Shown here in pieces: positions 6,249 through 7,125 of a DNA stretch of 7,125 nucleotides (positions are counted from its first letter, which is position 1; every line of letters starts with the position of its first letter). The position numbers were made by a program, and so were the translations under genes. Origin of the DNA: Thiotrichaceae bacterium UBA7359 (GTDB lineage: Bacteria > Pseudomonadota > Gammaproteobacteria > Eutrophobiales > Eutrophobiaceae); the NCBI GenBank assembly GCA_905182825.1, contig CAJJDJ010000181.1:1-7125 (forward strand), given 5' to 3'. Below the pieces are notes generated by a model. It made no database searches, was not told the DNA's origin, and saw only the letters and a list, made by a program, of their open reading frames with translations.

Positions 6249-7125
6249 TTAATGGCTACTTGATTGAATACCTAAACGTTCAAACAACCTTTGATCTTCG
6301 ACTAATTGTGGGTTATCTGTAGTCAGCAGTTTTTCACCATAAAAAATAGAATTTGCTCCTGCGAGTAAACACAAAGCTTGCATTTCTTCCGTCATTTCAC
6401 TACGCCCTGCAGATAATCGAACATACGACGCTGGCATCATTATTCTAGCGCTAGCGACAATACGTACAAAATCTATGGGATCAAGTTCTTCAGTTTTGTC
6501 TAGAGGTGTCCCTTCAACCTGGACCAACATATTTATTGGTACACTTTCTGGCTGAACTTTCATATTTGCCAGACTCATTAACAAACCAGCACGGTCGTCT
6601 ATTTGTTCGCCCATACCGACTATACCGCCACAACACACATTAATACCTGAATCTCTAACATGTTCAAGAGTATCTAAACGTTCTTGATAGTCACGAGTAC
6701 TAATAATTTCAGAATAATATTCGGGAGAACTGTCAAGATTATGATTATAGTAATCTAGCCCCGCGAACTTTAGTTTTTTTGCTTGTTCTTTATCTAACAT
6801 ACCCAATGTTACACAAGTTTCCATGCCTGTTTTTTTGACAGCCTCAATCATAGCAATGACTTTTTCAAGATCACGTTGGCTTGGCTGTCTCCAAGCTGCA
6901 CCCATGCAAAACCGAGTAGCACCGCTATCTTTTGCGGCTTTTGCCTGTTTAAGAACCGCATCTACTTCGAGTAGCTTTTCCGCCTTAATGCCTACGTTGT
7001 AATGTGCGCTTTGCGGACAATAGGCACAATCTTCCGGGCAACCTCCCGTTTTAATGTTCATCAAAGTACTCAATTGAACGATATTGGGATCAAAATTTTC
7101 TCTATGTACTTGTTGAGCTTGATAA
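6249..7125 (-). CDS. bioB: Biotin synthase, partial (5' end missing)
   Basis: Radical SAM enzyme that inserts sulfur into dethiobiotin to form biotin. The frame (complete codons from 7124) is open to the right edge, giving 291 visible residues; the edge codons read YQAQQVHRENFDPN, the usual sequence before the cluster site, so roughly 25 N-terminal residues and the start are outside. By visible numbering, CPEDCAYC (29-36) holds the 4Fe-4S ligands C29, C33 and C36. The 2Fe-2S ligands are C73 in RFCMGAAW, C104 in ETCVTLG, C164 in NVCCGG and R236 in SYVRLSAG. YNHNLDSS and the GEKLLTT segment near the C-terminus are also typical. A TTG at 7071-7073 could be read as a start, but it is inside the conserved protein. 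It is the first visible gene of the biotin operon; any promoter or regulator site lies outside the window. Confidence 0.97.
   Translation of the reverse strand, partial: YQAQQVHRENFDPNIVQLSTLMNIKTGGCPEDCAYCPQSAHYNVGIKAEKLLEVDAVLKQAKAAKDSGATRFCMGAAWRQPSQRDLEKVIAMIEAVKKTGMETCVTLGMLDKEQAKKLKFAGLDYYNHNLDSSPEYYSEIISTRDYQERLDTLEHVRDSGINVCCGGIVGMGEQIDDRAGLLMSLANMKVQPESVPINMLVQVEGTPLDKTEELDPIDFVRIVASARIMMPASYVRLSAGRSEMTEEMQALCLLAGANSIFYGEKLLTTDNPQLVEDQRLFERLGIQSSSH

Noticed and set aside
6249..7073. bioB starting at the TTG at 7071-7073
   Set aside because: The frame continues upstream with typical BioB residues (HRENFDPN) to the window edge, so the true start is outside.

Overview
The window looks like chromosomal core DNA from an AT-rich gammaproteobacterium. 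Two observations suggest this: the biotin gene order bioB-bioF-bioH-bioC-bioD, which is known from Pseudomonas and other non-enteric gammaproteobacteria, and an aa3/caa3-type cytochrome oxidase whose subunit II carries a fused cytochrome c domain. Low-GC aerobic lineages such as Thiotrichales or Methylophaga-like bacteria would fit, but the genus cannot be fixed from this sequence. Every gene I can support lies on the minus strand, so the map reads from right to left.

Right part (7125 down to 2763): a tightly packed biotin operon. bioB is cut at its 5' end by the window edge. It is followed by bioF (14-nt gap), bioH (8-nt overlap with bioF), bioC (17-nt overlap with bioH, GTG start) and bioD (2-nt gap). 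BioC and BioH make pimeloyl-ACP by passing a methyl-masked malonyl thioester through fatty acid synthesis. BioF condenses the product with alanine, BioD closes the ureido ring and BioB inserts sulfur. The aminotransferase BioA, which acts between BioF and BioD, is not in the window.

Middle (2762 down to 2410): about 350 bases without a recognisable gene, very AT-rich. It must hold the end of the biotin transcript and probably the promoter of the oxidase operon. It contains several inverted repeats, including a 9-bp pair 85 nt apart that overlaps a local hairpin. I see no convincing intrinsic terminator for bioD.

Left part (2409 down to 1): coxB (subunit II, CuA site plus C-terminal cytochrome c) and then coxA (subunit I, heme a and heme a3/CuB site, proton-channel residues of the A1 type). 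coxA runs off the left edge inside the helix that carries the last two heme ligands. Both genes have good Shine-Dalgarno sites 7 nt before their ATG.

I found no mobile element, CRISPR array, tRNA or rRNA, and no clear new biological system. The points worth a second look are the non-standard nucleophile elbow of BioH, the forced GTG start of bioC next to an out-of-frame decoy start, and the structured bioD-coxB gap.
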